A DNA stretch of 21,768 nt from Lactifluus volemus. Its lineage: Eukaryota > Basidiomycota > Agaricomycetes > Russulales > Russulaceae. Position numbers and translations under genes: made by a program. The stretch covers positions 1 to 21,768 of the forward strand of contig WTXI01000493.1 of the NCBI GenBank assembly GCA_022376515.1. Direction: 5' to 3'. A model generated the notes under the pieces. That model was given only the letters and a program-made list of their open reading frames with translations. It did not search any database and was not told the DNA's origin. This document shows, in pieces, positions 1 through 9,565 of the stretch. The first letter of the stretch is position 1. Each line of letters starts with the position of its first letter.

Positions 1-1078
1 TGTGGACGGCTGGACCCGCTGTATCATGGAACGGCAAAGCCATCGAATCTTTGTCAGACTTCGGGACAACGATAGCTGTTGCAGCAATTGTCACGGCGAA
101 TACCTACGTTGGAATAAATACACATTAGTGAGTACCCCCACACGCTGCTCCTGACTCTGGGCTCACTGTGTCGAGCAGTTGGACCTTCATCACTTGGGTC
201 ATTATCCTTGGTTCCTCCTTGACGATGTTCTTGTGGATTGTGATATATTCGTTTTTCGAGAGTTTTGACTTCGTAGATGAGGTGCAAAGACTCTGGGGAG
301 ATGTTACTTTCTGGGCCATTGTGGTTCTGACTGTGGCGATTGCGTTGCGTGAGATTGCCAACCGTCAACTTTTGTAGTCTTCTAACCCAATTTCTCAGTC
401 CCAAGCGTCTTCGTCAAGTTTGTCAAAACGTCATTCGCCCCGGAAGACCAAGACGTAATTCGTTACATGTGGGTCAAAGGCGACCTTAAAGACCGTCTAG
501 GCATCAGAAATAACCGCAACGACCCGGCCCCTATGGGTGGACCTTCATCAGAGCTCGAAGCTGGGCCAATATTGGGAAAACCTCGCACGCGTTCCATCTC
601 CGAGATGCCCATCACAGATGGTTATGAGCCAGCTCCGACTCACAGCCCTGGGGACTACACACCTCTTACCGAGAAACCTGATGGTAGAACTACGCTTGTT
701 GGCTCGTCAGTCGAGGAATTCTCGAGTCTTCCGGGTCACCTCACCGGTATAGCAGTGACGACTGAAGATGAAGATATAGGAAGCACCTTGACAGCAACCT
801 CCGCTACTGGTCCAGTGCATATAGCGGCATTGTCCCCCTCCTCTCCCCCTTCCTGTTATCCAGGCTCTGACATTTCCATTCTGTCACCACCACCGTCATT
901 GCAGTTCCAACATTCTTTGCAGGCTTATTCTAGAATAACACCTACCTCTTATTCACGCTCTCTCCATGACCAGCATTCTACATATTCAGGTTCAGGTAAC
1001 CTATCTGTGCCTTTAGACTCATTCGAGATGGGCATATGTCAATCACAACAAGATACAAATCCATACCAAACTGGTTGA
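1..1078 (+). CDS. Phospholipid-transporting P-type ATPase (P4 flippase), C-terminal part; 5' end outside window
   Basis: Joined exons <1-127, 179-348 and 399-1078; introns 128-178 (GTGAGT...GCAG) and 349-398 (GTGAGA...CTCAG, with a CTAAC branch point) restore one frame. The first exon ends in the family-like motif FGTTIAVAA...TYVGINTHY. Exon 2 gives two hydrophobic spans, WTFITWVIILGSS...IYSFF and FWAIVVLTVAIAL, matching the last transmembrane helices of P4-ATPases. They are followed by the post-membrane motif VKFVKTSFAPEDQDVIRYMW. The rest (about 200 residues) is a Ser/Pro/Thr-rich, probably disordered cytosolic tail ending at TGA 1076-1078. P4-ATPases flip aminophospholipids to the cytosolic leaflet of plasma or Golgi membranes. 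The catalytic domains lie upstream of the window. No lesion is visible, so this is the only host gene here that looks functional. A Dnf- or Drs2-type assignment cannot be made from this piece. Confidence 0.85.
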
Positions 1079-2019
1079 TGAGAGTTCAGGAACTGGCAGG
1101 TATCCTACACAATCATTACTGATAATGACTGCAGTAGTTGCTGCTGTACTGAGGCCTCAGCCACAACTTAAAGTCATGTACAACACAAAGCTACAATCAA
1201 ATAGCTACATTATTATCATTAACTCAAACACCTCATAATTTATTACATTGACTACCATTGACCCATGCTCCATTAGAAAATGTGTGAAAACTTTTGTAAC
1301 ACTTTGTCTGTGAGTAACTGGACTTTAGCAAGGATGAGCTGTTCAACACTGTCCTCAATCTTTTCAAACAAGAAGTATCCAAATCATGGGCAAAGGCAAC
1401 ATTGGAGGAATGGAATAAGTGTGTGACATCATTGTGAATTCACAGTATCAGATTTTCTAACAGCACACAGAGTGTTATGGACTGACACGTGTTTGCTAAC
1501 TCATACTATATATTTTTGGACTGATGACTCATTTCTACTGACTCCCTTGCTTATGTGAATGAACTGCCAATCGCTTTGTTTCAGATCACTTACTTATTTC
1601 TCTCACAATACAGCCTTGCACAGCACCGTACAACCACAAGTAACAGCCACATGCACAGGATGACTCACTGATTCCTGAAACATGTTTCAAACCCTGAAAG
1701 CTGTACGAAGGTCACAGCCCCTATGGCTGTGTACATAGTCTTGTTCTTCTCTATATGAACCCTGTACTTTTTACCCTAGAGACCTTAAGTCTCAGTTTTG
1801 TTTCACAATCCAAGTCTTCTATCTATTAGAACCTTGCTTGCCTAGAAGCATCAGACCTGAGAGAACCCTCTTGACATCACGCTCTTCGACTTCTTGACAC
1901 TTTGGTCTCATCCCTGAGCCCAAAGCCCTTGACCTCTGAAATGCTCTTGACTTAGTCGTTTACTAAGTCTCATCTTTATCAAAACTTTGATCTTGACTTG
2001 CACGTCTTGCAAGTCTCGC
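1079..2019. other. Non-coding DNA between flippase gene and retrotransposon; possible old LTR remains
   Basis: I see no convincing gene here. The first few hundred bases are AT-rich and probably hold the flippase 3' UTR. Two TGACTCA sites occur (1525-1531 and 1661-1667), and five TTGAC motifs cluster in the last 150 bp. This composition resembles the U3 of the adjacent retrotransposon. A TGTTATGG at 1473 resembles the element's terminus TGTTACGG. The order of motifs is not collinear with the intact LTR, so a diverged related LTR is only a possibility. Confidence 0.4.
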
Positions 2020-2165
2020 TGTTACGGTTATGCGGGCCGCCCGGCCCATTTCTTACTGTTCTCCGTCTGATTTTCGACTTGTGTTATGACCTAGGATCCC
2101 TTTCTTTGGCCAGCCCCTTCTGTTGCGCTTCTAGGGGCTGTGCGTCACCGTTTTGGACGTGTACT

Positions 2166-2264
2166 TGACTCAGGGATCATGACTCAAATCTTGAGTCAGC
2201 GTTCTTGACTCAGATCTTGAGTCAGACGCACTGAGTCAGTTCTTGAGTCATCAGAACTGACTCA
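2166..2264. promoter_or_regulatory. Cluster of eight Gcn4/AP-1-type sites in 5' LTR U3
   Basis: Exact TGACTCA or TGAGTCA at 2166, 2180, 2192, 2206, 2218, 2232, 2244 and 2258 (start positions), spaced 12-14 bp apart. This heptamer is the binding consensus of fungal bZIP regulators of the Gcn4/CpcA type, which act in amino-acid-starvation responses. The cluster lies about 80 bp upstream of the TATA-like box, so it is well placed as an enhancer of LTR transcription. Binding is inferred, not shown. Confidence 0.75.
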
Positions 2265-2338
2265 GGTCCTTAGTCAATAGTCTTGACTTCGCTACTGTAC
2301 TGTGACCTTTGTAGGATAGTTGGCTGGCCCTCTGTACG

Positions 2339-2346
2339 CATAAATA
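2339..2346 (+). promoter_or_regulatory. TATA-like box of the 5' LTR
   Basis: CATAAATA lies about 30 bp upstream of AGCTTCAGCTT (2373-2383), the segment that pairs with the primer site and is therefore the expected 5' end of the transcript. The 3' LTR copy has lost one A (CATAATA at 9882-9888). Confidence 0.6.
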
Positions 2347-2372
2347 GGGCCCTGTAGATGAGCTAAAGCCCC

Positions 2373-2383
2373 AGCTTCAGCTT
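2373..2383 (+). promoter_or_regulatory. Predicted mRNA 5' end and self-primer segment
   Basis: AGCTTCAGCTT is the exact reverse complement of the primer-binding site at 2956-2966 and lies at TATA-box distance for a start site. In Tf1-type elements the first 11 nt of the mRNA fold back as the primer. The same 11-mer is at 9917-9927 in the 3' LTR. Confidence 0.65.
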
Positions 2384-2955
2384 CGTCTAGAATCGCAGTT
2401 CATTGTCTCCTGCTCACACTCGCATCACATCTCCTCCTCTCTTCTTGTGAATCCCCTCTTCGTACCTTGATCTAGGTACTTCGCGCCACGATCAGACATC
2501 TGTGAACTTGTTCCATTTCCGTGCAACAAGTCCCCAGACGCCTGAACCCTAATACGAACGCGCTGTGAGAAGTAGTCCCCACTTCTCACCCCGCGTCTGC
2601 CCTCGAACCTTAGTTCAACCTCTCATGAGTGTCCTTGGAAGGCGAGCATCTCTTGCATTCCAATTACACTCGCGCCCGTGTTGCGGTTGAACCTACACAT
2701 CGTCATTAACCCATCTGCCACCGTCTATCCCTTTTGGGAATGGTAACTCCGACCATCGCGTGCGCCGGTCCGCTAGTCCGTCTCGCGTGATACAGACACC
2801 CAGAGTTCGCACAGTCAAGTCTACTCCACACAGGACCTTGCCTGCGCGTGCTAGAATCGACTATTTGGTGTTGCTAGTCTTGTCTGACTCGCCACAGCAA
2901 ATAGCCAACCAGAACGACGCTCACTTCGAGCCACGGTCCCTGCGAACCGAGACAT

Positions 2956-2966
2956 AAGCTGAAGCT
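2956..2966 (+). other. Primer-binding site (self-priming type)
   Basis: AAGCTGAAGCT begins one base after the 5' LTR. It does not begin with TGG as a tRNA-primed site would. It is an exact 11-nt reverse complement of LTR positions 2373-2383, the expected transcript start. The match stops at 11 nt on both sides, the length known for Tf1. Confidence 0.7.
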
Positions 2967-3154
2967 CCTATCCCTCCACTTCTTCGTCACAAGAAGTGTA
3001 CCCGAAACGAACCAGACCGTTGCCCACTTTCTTTTCAGGCCGAGAAAGTGTGTGCCAGAGTGCACAGAAATTTTTCGTTCCTCTTGCTAGAGTGAACAAC
3101 TTATAGGCTACTGAGACCACTCCTCTTGCGAAGAGTGGGCGATTGATCGACAAA

Positions 3155-5077
3155 ATGGCTTCCATAACTGTTGGTTGGACCTCAGAGAAGGGGAAGCTCA
3201 CCAGAGTCGAAACCAGAGACACACCAGACCTCCCAGACCACGTAGTTGGGCACGCCTTTTGGATAGAACGTCAAGAAAACCCCAAGCAAAGCGCCTATTG
3301 GGCTTTTGACAAAGAAAATCCACACGGACCCATCGAGTTTATCAACCAGAAGTGGTATCACGTCGAGTGGTTCGATAAACCACAGACTTACGCGACGGAG
3401 ATAGGGAGATACATCACAGATGACGACATCGCATGATTTGAACTCGGCTGGTGGAGACCAAGCGATCCACAGCACCCAGACTATCCAGTACACGTGCTGT
3501 CCTTGACACCGGCAGGCTCAGGATCTGGAAGTACCCCAGAACGACCCGAAGCACTTTCACCTAGTGGACAGTTATTTGAACCGGTCTATCAAGCCGCACA
3601 ACCCCCTTTAACCAGTGTTCCCCCTGGGATTCATCAGCAGCTTGAACTAACCTTGACGTTGCAAGTGCCCCCAGTACAAAAACAAATGGAATCACCATAC
3701 TCCGACGTCAGTGTGTCGATGGCGACAGACTCAACCAGTGGAATGTTGGTGGACCCCACCATGTTTCCAGCCGCTCTCTCCCCCGCTCCACAACCTCATC
3801 CTAGTGTGCCCAGTGATAGTGCGTTCATCAGGTCAGCTGCGGTCAGCACCGCCGTTACCGCACCAACAGCACTAGCTGGTATCACAGGATTTAGCTCCTC
3901 TGGGCAACCTGGAGGAGGACCTCCGGCTGGGGTACAGCCGGGAGGAAGTGGAGGCGGCGGCGGAGGTGGCGGTGGAGGTGGCGGTGGAGGCAGAGGTGGA
4001 GGTGGAGGCGGAGGCGGAGGAGGAGGAGCTTCCCCTCCAGGAGGACAAGCAGCAGGTGGTCAACCACACCAGCCTTCAGCCCTCTTTGGCACGATCCCTG
4101 AAATTTTCAATGGAGATCGTGACGACCTCGCACACTTCCGTCGCGCCTTCTCAGTCTTTTGGGAAATGAACCGGGACCACCCCTCCATAAGCAACCCTTA
4201 CTTGCGGGTCCTCACCTGTATAGGAAGGGTCCGAGGCAAGGCAGTCGACCAATGGGTCGATGGAATTATCCAGCCTCTCATGAATGGAGTGGCGATGTGG
4301 CGACAGCATCCACACCACCTCCTAGCCACTGATCCAAACGATGAAATGGTTTGGACAAACTTCGACAACGCATTCAGGGCGCAGTTTGAAAACACTGTGG
4401 CCAGAGAGGAGGCATTGGGGCGCCTGCTCACCCTAGAAATGCAGGGGGAGGACCTTAAAACGTACATCAATGACTTCAACACACTAATCGCTCTTGCCAA
4501 GTGGGGTCCAAATGAGCAAGGAACCCTCCTTCGCTTCAAGGATGGACTAAAGCGAGCCCTCCGCGAGAAGATCATTGATTTTGAACACACCTTGCCCGAT
4601 ACTCTGGCGGGATGGCAGGCAGCGGCCCTGAGGCGCCAAGGGAGGTGGATCGAAGCCAGAGCCACCTCTGGAGACAGGCCAGGCCAGAACTTCCGCCAAC
4701 GCCTTGCTGCGGCCTTGGGAAGGTACCAGCAGGGCAGACAAGTGAAGCCACAGCCCTCAGATGCCATGGACGTTGACACCATCCGTACAGGGGGGCCTAC
4801 CCCTGAAGAAAAGAAGAAGCTACGGGCGGAAGGATGCTGTTTCATCTGCCGCCAGCAGGGCCATATGAGTAACTCATGCCCTGAGAAGAAAAAGAACCAG
4901 TACAAGGACAGCAAGCCTGCACAGCGCCCCACCGCAGTGAGGGCTGTCGAAGAAGAGAAGAAAGAGATCACCCGCGACCAGCTTATGGACGGGCTCATGA
5001 AGTTGTCTGACGACGACAAGGAACACTTTGTCAAGGATATGGTTGACTCCACCGACCCTGCGCCCCAGGATTTTTGA
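3155..5077 (+). pseudogene. gag: gag: capsid/nucleocapsid polyprotein with one in-frame TGA
   Basis: The first good ATG (AAAATGG context) is at 3155, after a ~190-nt leader. The frame is open to 3433, meets TGA at 3434-3436, and continues in the same frame to TGA 5075-5077, so a single gag was interrupted. The part after the stop has no nearby ATG, which supports this. Regions in order: an N-terminal domain (3155-3433); a Pro/Ser/Gln-rich linker; a glycine tract (3941-4027) broken by a single Arg; a Ty3-type gag/capsid domain (about 4080-4700, from FGTIPEIFNGDRDD onward); a basic stretch; and one CCHC zinc knuckle CFICRQQGHMSNSC (4838-4879) for RNA binding. The TGA follows GCA and fits CGA (Arg) to TGA at a CpG. 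A lysine/acid-rich tail ends the frame, and pol follows in the -1 frame. Confidence 0.85.
5068..5077 (+). promoter_or_regulatory. Candidate -1 frameshift site between gag and pol
   Basis: gag ends GAT TTT TGA and pol is open in the -1 frame from 5047 onward, so the two overlap by about 30 nt. A run of five T lies directly before the stop. tRNA-Phe on TTT can re-pair perfectly with TTT after slipping back one base. It is not a canonical X-XXY-YYZ heptamer, and a T-run length mutation is an alternative. Confidence 0.4.
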
Positions 5078-8000
5078 AGAGCTCGTGCCGCGCGACCTGG
5101 GTACGAGCCTTAGGACTGAAACGAATGTACATTAGCTATGCCAATGCCAATGCTTTGAACTTGCCCATTTCGTTTTCAAATGTCCACAAAACAGTCGCAG
5201 ATGTCGCCTTAGTCGACAGTGGAGCCACGGAAAACTTCCTTGATCAGCGCACAGTCCGCCGATGGGGACTCAGCACTCATAAACTCCCTCACCCCCGCTA
5301 CGTCTACAATGTGGATGGAACCCAGAACCAAGCTGGGACACTCACGGAGTACTGTGTTCTTCGCTGTGTCGTAGGAGACAAAGATACTCTCCAGCGGTTC
5401 TATGTCACCAATCTTGGCAAGGATCGTGTACTCTTGGGGCACCCCTGGCTCTCAGAGTTCAATCCTCACATCGATTGGACCAAGGGGGAAGTGCAGAACA
5501 GAGGAGTACGGATCGAAACCAAGTGGAGGAAGTTTCAGCGCCCTCGTCAGATATACAAGGACAGGGAGAAGGAACCAGCATGCATTGATCGCACCAATGT
5601 GGCCCAGGAATGGGCCATAAAGGCGCACCAAGAGCAGGTAGCCAGTGGGGAAAGGCACGAGGTGCTACCACCCCAATACCGGGACTATGCAGACGTCTTT
5701 GACGAAGAAAAGTCCCATCGCTTCCCACCTTCACGACCAGAGGATCATGCCATTGTCTTGAAGGAGGACGCCCCAGCTACCATCAATTGTAAAGTCTATG
5801 CCCTCACGAGGGAGGAGAAAGAAGCGACCCAAAAGTTCTTGAGAGAGAATGAGCAGTGGGGATTCATTGAAAAGTCCAACTCTCCTTGGTCGACCCCTTG
5901 GTTCTTTATAAAGAAAAGAGATGGGAGTCTCCGACCCATCCAGGACTATAGGGAAGTGAACAGTTGGACGATTCGAGATGTGTACCCCATCCCTCACATT
6001 GAGCAAATTCTGGAAGCGCTGCATGGTCGCACCCTCTTCACAGCACTAGACATTCGTTGGGGCTATCATAACATCCAGATTCGCCCTGAGGATCGATGGA
6101 AGGCCACGTTCAAGACTCCCTTTGGCCTGTACCAACCAAAGGTGATGCTCTTCGGCCTCCAGAACTCTCCAGCCACCTTTCAGCATTGCATGGATCGGGT
6201 CTTCGCTAAGATCATGAACCGCTACCCAGGGAAGGTGTTTGTGTACATGGACGATGTCTTGGTGGCCACAGGGGGAGATGTGGAGGAACATAGGAGGATA
6301 GTCCGAGAAATCCTCGAGATGTTCCGCCAGGAATCCTTCTTCCTCAAACTGTCAAAGTGCAAGTTTGAGCAGACCAGCATTGACTACCTTGGCATCCGCA
6401 TGGAATGCGGGACTATCCGCATCGACCCCACGAAGAGGAGAGGACTGTCTCAATGGCCTTGAACCTTGTCTTCAGTGAAAGAGGTCCGGAGCACACTTGG
6501 TGTTTTAGGGTACCAGAGACCATTCATTCCCCACTTTGCACATCTTGCGGCGCCACTCACTGCTTTACTGAAGAAGGGACGACCATTCAAATGGACGGAT
6601 GAGTGCACCAAGGCCTTGGATGCACTCCTCCAGATCATAGAGTCCGATCCTGTCCTCCAAAGACCTGACTATGGCCGCCCCTTCGAGATGGAAGTGAACG
6701 CGTCCCAGTATGCCACTGGGGCCATCCTCTACCAACGAGATGACAAACAGAGGCTCTGTCCAGTGGGCTACCACTCCCAGACATTGAACGAAGCTGAGAG
6801 AGGGTATGACGTCCATGATAGAGAACTCTTGGCGGTGATTCGGGGTTTGCGACGATGGAGACACTTGTTCCTCTCCTCTCCCTTCACTGCCATTGTGCAC
6901 ACCGATCATAATAATCTTCGATACTACCGGCAACCCCAGAGAATCAACCGACGCGTAGCAAGGTACCTCAGTGACCTTGCGGACTACAATTACAAACTGG
7001 TGCATCGCCCAGGCAAGCTGAACAAGGCTGATGCACTGTCCAGACCACCAGGAGTGGACGAAGGGAAACATGATAACGAAAACACCCTTGTCCTGCCTGA
7101 CAAACTCTTCGCACGGGCAGCGGAGGTCAGCAGTCTCGAACAACAGGTTTGGGATTGGCAAGCACGCACACCGAGCTATTTCGTGGAGCTGCATTGCTCC
7201 TACCCACTGGACTCAGTGAATCACCACTGGGTGCACCAAGGAAGACCTGTGGTCGCAGACCAGGAGGATCTGAAGCGACAGATCTTGCATGAGTACCATG
7301 ACCACGCCTTGGCTGGGCACCCAGGCATTGCCACGACGCTTCAGAAGGTGTCTGAGGACTACTGGTGGCCGACGATGCGACAGTTCGTCCAGAACTACGT
7401 CAAGGGATGTGCAACTTGCCAAATGACGAAACCCAATACTGTGAAACCTAAACCACCATTGATGCCGATCACTGTTGAACCGAAGGCAATCCCTTTCCAG
7501 ACCATTTCCCTTGACCTCATCACCGATCTCCCAGTCTCAAAGGGATATGACTCAATCCTTACAGTAGTGGACCACGATTGCTCGAAGGCAGCCTTCTTCT
7601 TGCCCTGTCAGAAGACAATTGACGCAGAAGAAGTGGCCCTGCTCTATGTGGAACACATCTTCCCTCTCTTTGGCTGCCCCCACCACGTCATCTCGGACAG
7701 AGATCCCCGTTTTACTGCACACTTCACCCACCAGATGTGTGAACTGCTAGGAATCACACAGAACATCAGTTCTGCTTACCATCCGCAGACTGATGGACAA
7801 TCAGAACGCGCTAATCAGTGGGTGGAGCAGTATTTGCGGATCTATGGAAGCAGCCAACAAGATGACTGGGCAAACCTTCTTCCTCTTGCCCAATTTGTTC
7901 ACAACTCCTGGCCGAATGCGAGCACAGGGAAGGCTCCCTGTGAGCTCTTGTGGGGCGCAAACCCAATCATCCGCCCCTCCGGGAAAAGCACAAATATCCC

Positions 8001-8633
8001 AGCGTTGCATCAAAGACAGATGTGGCTTAGGGAGGCTAGGGAGCGCGCCCAGGATGCTATCAGAAAGGCGCAGGAACTGTGGCTGAAGAGGCGCCAGAGA
8101 AAGAAGGGTCAAAGGCACTTCTACCCATTCGAAAAAGGACAACAAGTATTGTTGGAGGGAACAAACCTAAAGACGATCTATCCGTCCGCAAAGTTGGGAC
8201 CAAAAAGATATGGTCCATTCCCCATCATTGACGTCATTTCCCCAGTGGTGTACCGCCTCCAGCTTCCCCCACACTGGCACATTCACAATGTCTTCCATGC
8301 GTCCTTGTTAACACCTTACAAGGAGACGGAGGAACATGGGCGTAACTTCACAGAACCGCCACCCGATCTGATGGAAGGCGAACCAGAATATGAGGTGGAG
8401 CAAATCATTGATGCGCGCAAGAAAGGAGGGTGGAAAAGCTTGAGTATCTCCTTCGTTGGAAGGGATATTCACCCGCTCACGATAGTTGGGAACCTGCTGA
8501 CAATGTGAAGGCTCCGGAGCTCATTAAGGAGTTCTATCAGCGCAGCCCCAATGCGATAGGGGGAGGGAGGATAAAAGCAAAGAGGAAAAGACAAATCTGC
8601 ACTATCATCACCCCACTACCTCCTCCTCCATGA
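5074..8633 (+). pseudogene. pol: pol: protease, reverse transcriptase, RNase H, integrase, chromodomain (decayed)
   Basis: Protease: VALVDSGATENF, active-site Asp codon 5215-5217. RT: about 5720-6440, with LDIRWGYHNIQI and catalytic YMDD (codons 6244-6255). An in-frame TGA at 6460-6462 lies between RT and RNase H (WP-stop-TLSSV), and the same frame continues; CGA to TGA at a CpG explains it. RNase H: 6670-7050, with TDH, but the first catalytic Asp is Asn (EVNAS, AAC 6697-6699). Integrase: HHCC zinc finger (His 7288 and 7297, Cys 7408 and 7417), then D (7513), D (7696) and E (7804) with DD35E spacing, then the C-terminal domain with the KRYGPFPI motif. Chromodomain: the N-terminal half is read in the pol frame, then about 8422-8433 loses one base, and YLLRWKGYSPAHDSWEP continues in another frame to TGA 8631-8633. 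Chromodomains direct integration to chromatin marks such as H3K9me. Order and motifs are those of chromoviruses. Confidence 0.92.
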
Positions 8634-9528
8634 GTAATGCCTTACAACTTGCGTTCCAATACCCCAACTCAGAGGAGGACTACCTCCAACTCCTCGACTC
8701 GTTGTTCGACTCCCTCACGGTCTGTGAGGGGGGAGAGTGGTCCCTCTCAGAGACGTCCCTTGCCAAGGACACCCCAGCAGAACCAGCCCAGATCAGCACC
8801 TCCACCGTACAGGAGGACCACCCGCTCGCCTCGCCAAGAGCCTCGCTGCAGCACCTCGTACCATCTGAGGACCCCATCTTCTCTCCCAGGCCCGACGCCG
8901 CCTCCCCAACTCTCGCCTATCCAGGAAGCCCTGGAGACGCTAGCAGCGGACATGAGGTTCCAGCCAGAAGTCATGTCGCTGGAGACCCCCACGCGCTGCG
9001 ATCTGAATCCCCTTACGATCCTGGAAGGTCTTCAGCTGGGCCCAACCTTCTGCAGGTGACGGTTCTCATCAACTCCAGGGGATACGTGCAGCAGATGGGG
9101 ACGGCCTACGTCCACTCGTCGTCGCGTCTTCGTCGCATGGGGGGCCATCTAGTTGTGATCCCGGAATCAGCCCTCTGAGGATCACAGGCAAGCGCAAGAG
9201 GAAGGGCAAGCGCTCCTTCTACTGTGGTAAGTGCAACAAGGATGGGGTGGACCACAGGTACGAAGACTGCCCCTTGTGGAGGGAGTGCCTCTATTGCCAA
9301 AAGAGAGGGCACTACTCCCACGACTGTCACTACCCCCATACGTGTTGCACTGTCCATAGGTGCTGGGTCTTCCCTGACCACCAGTATTATGGGAGGAACT
9401 GTCCTGTCAAGGCCACAGAGTTGCAGCCCGTTGCTCATCTTTGGGATGAGTATGACGCAGATGACGTTGACGCAGGTGAGGCACTTTGGGATGACATTGA
9501 TTGGGAGTCTATGGACAGGGGTGACTGA
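8630..9528 (+). pseudogene. Third ORF downstream of pol: zinc-knuckle protein of unknown function, one frameshift
   Basis: ATG 8630-8632 overlaps the pol stop as ATGA. The frame runs to TGA 9176-9178 (182 codons) with strongly C/G-ending codons, as in gag and pol. A second frame, open from well upstream, then carries a Lys/Arg run (KRKRKGKRSF), two tandem CCHC knuckles (CGKCNKDGVDHRYEDC at 9223-9270 and CLYCQKRGHYSHDC at 9286-9327), more Cys/His residues, and an acidic tail to TGA 9526-9528. A 1-base loss near 9165-9178 would join them. The N-terminal part is Pro/Ser-rich and acidic, without signal peptide or membrane span, so it is not an obvious env. The knuckles suggest nucleic-acid binding, separate from the single knuckle in Gag. 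An overlapping frame from ATG 8637 to TGA 9057-9059 (MPYNLRSNTP...) is also open but has poorer codon bias; it could be a pol extension lost to CGA->TGA. I recognise no family. Confidence 0.65.
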
Positions 9529-9552
9529 GGCGCATGGTGGTACATGCGCCTA

Positions 9553-9562
9553 GGAGAGAGGG
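9553..9562 (+). other. Polypurine tract
   Basis: GGAGAGAGGG lies three bases before the 3' LTR, the normal position for the plus-strand primer of LTR retrotransposons. Confidence 0.8.
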
Positions 9563-9565
9563 TAC

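Larger units (their letters stand above)
2020..2954 (+). repeat. 5' LTR (935 bp)
   Basis: A direct repeat of 9566-10496, beginning TGTTACGG and ending CCGAGACA. By the self-priming match, U3 would be 2020-2372 and R begins near 2373. U3 carries a GC-rich start, an inverted pair around CAGCCCC/GGGGCTG (2112-2140), the TGACTCA cluster and a TATA-like box. Compared with the 3' LTR there are 14 substitutions (13 transitions, all CpG/TpG or CpG/CpA, and one transversion A2950/T10492) and four 1-bp indels. Confidence 0.96.

Noticed and set aside
3872..4069. Ser/Ala/Thr-repeat antisense frame
   Set aside because: This is the complement of the GGN glycine tract of Gag.
4198..5052. Long antisense open frame (284 codons) opposite gag
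   Set aside because: It lies entirely opposite the capsid and zinc-knuckle coding region, whose plus-strand protein has clear domains; the antisense frame has no domain and is a codon-bias shadow.
6565..7194. Antisense open frame opposite RNase H and the integrase start
   Set aside because: The plus strand shows clear RNase H and integrase motifs; the minus frame has none.
8637..9059. MPYNLRS... frame as the main ORF3 product
   Set aside because: Its codon third positions are less C/G-biased than the overlapping frame from 8630, and it contains no knuckle; kept only as an alternative in the ORF3 entry.
9227..9232. GTAAGT as a splice donor in ORF3
   Set aside because: It falls inside the first CCHC knuckle (Cys-Gly-Lys-Cys), which would be destroyed by splicing there.
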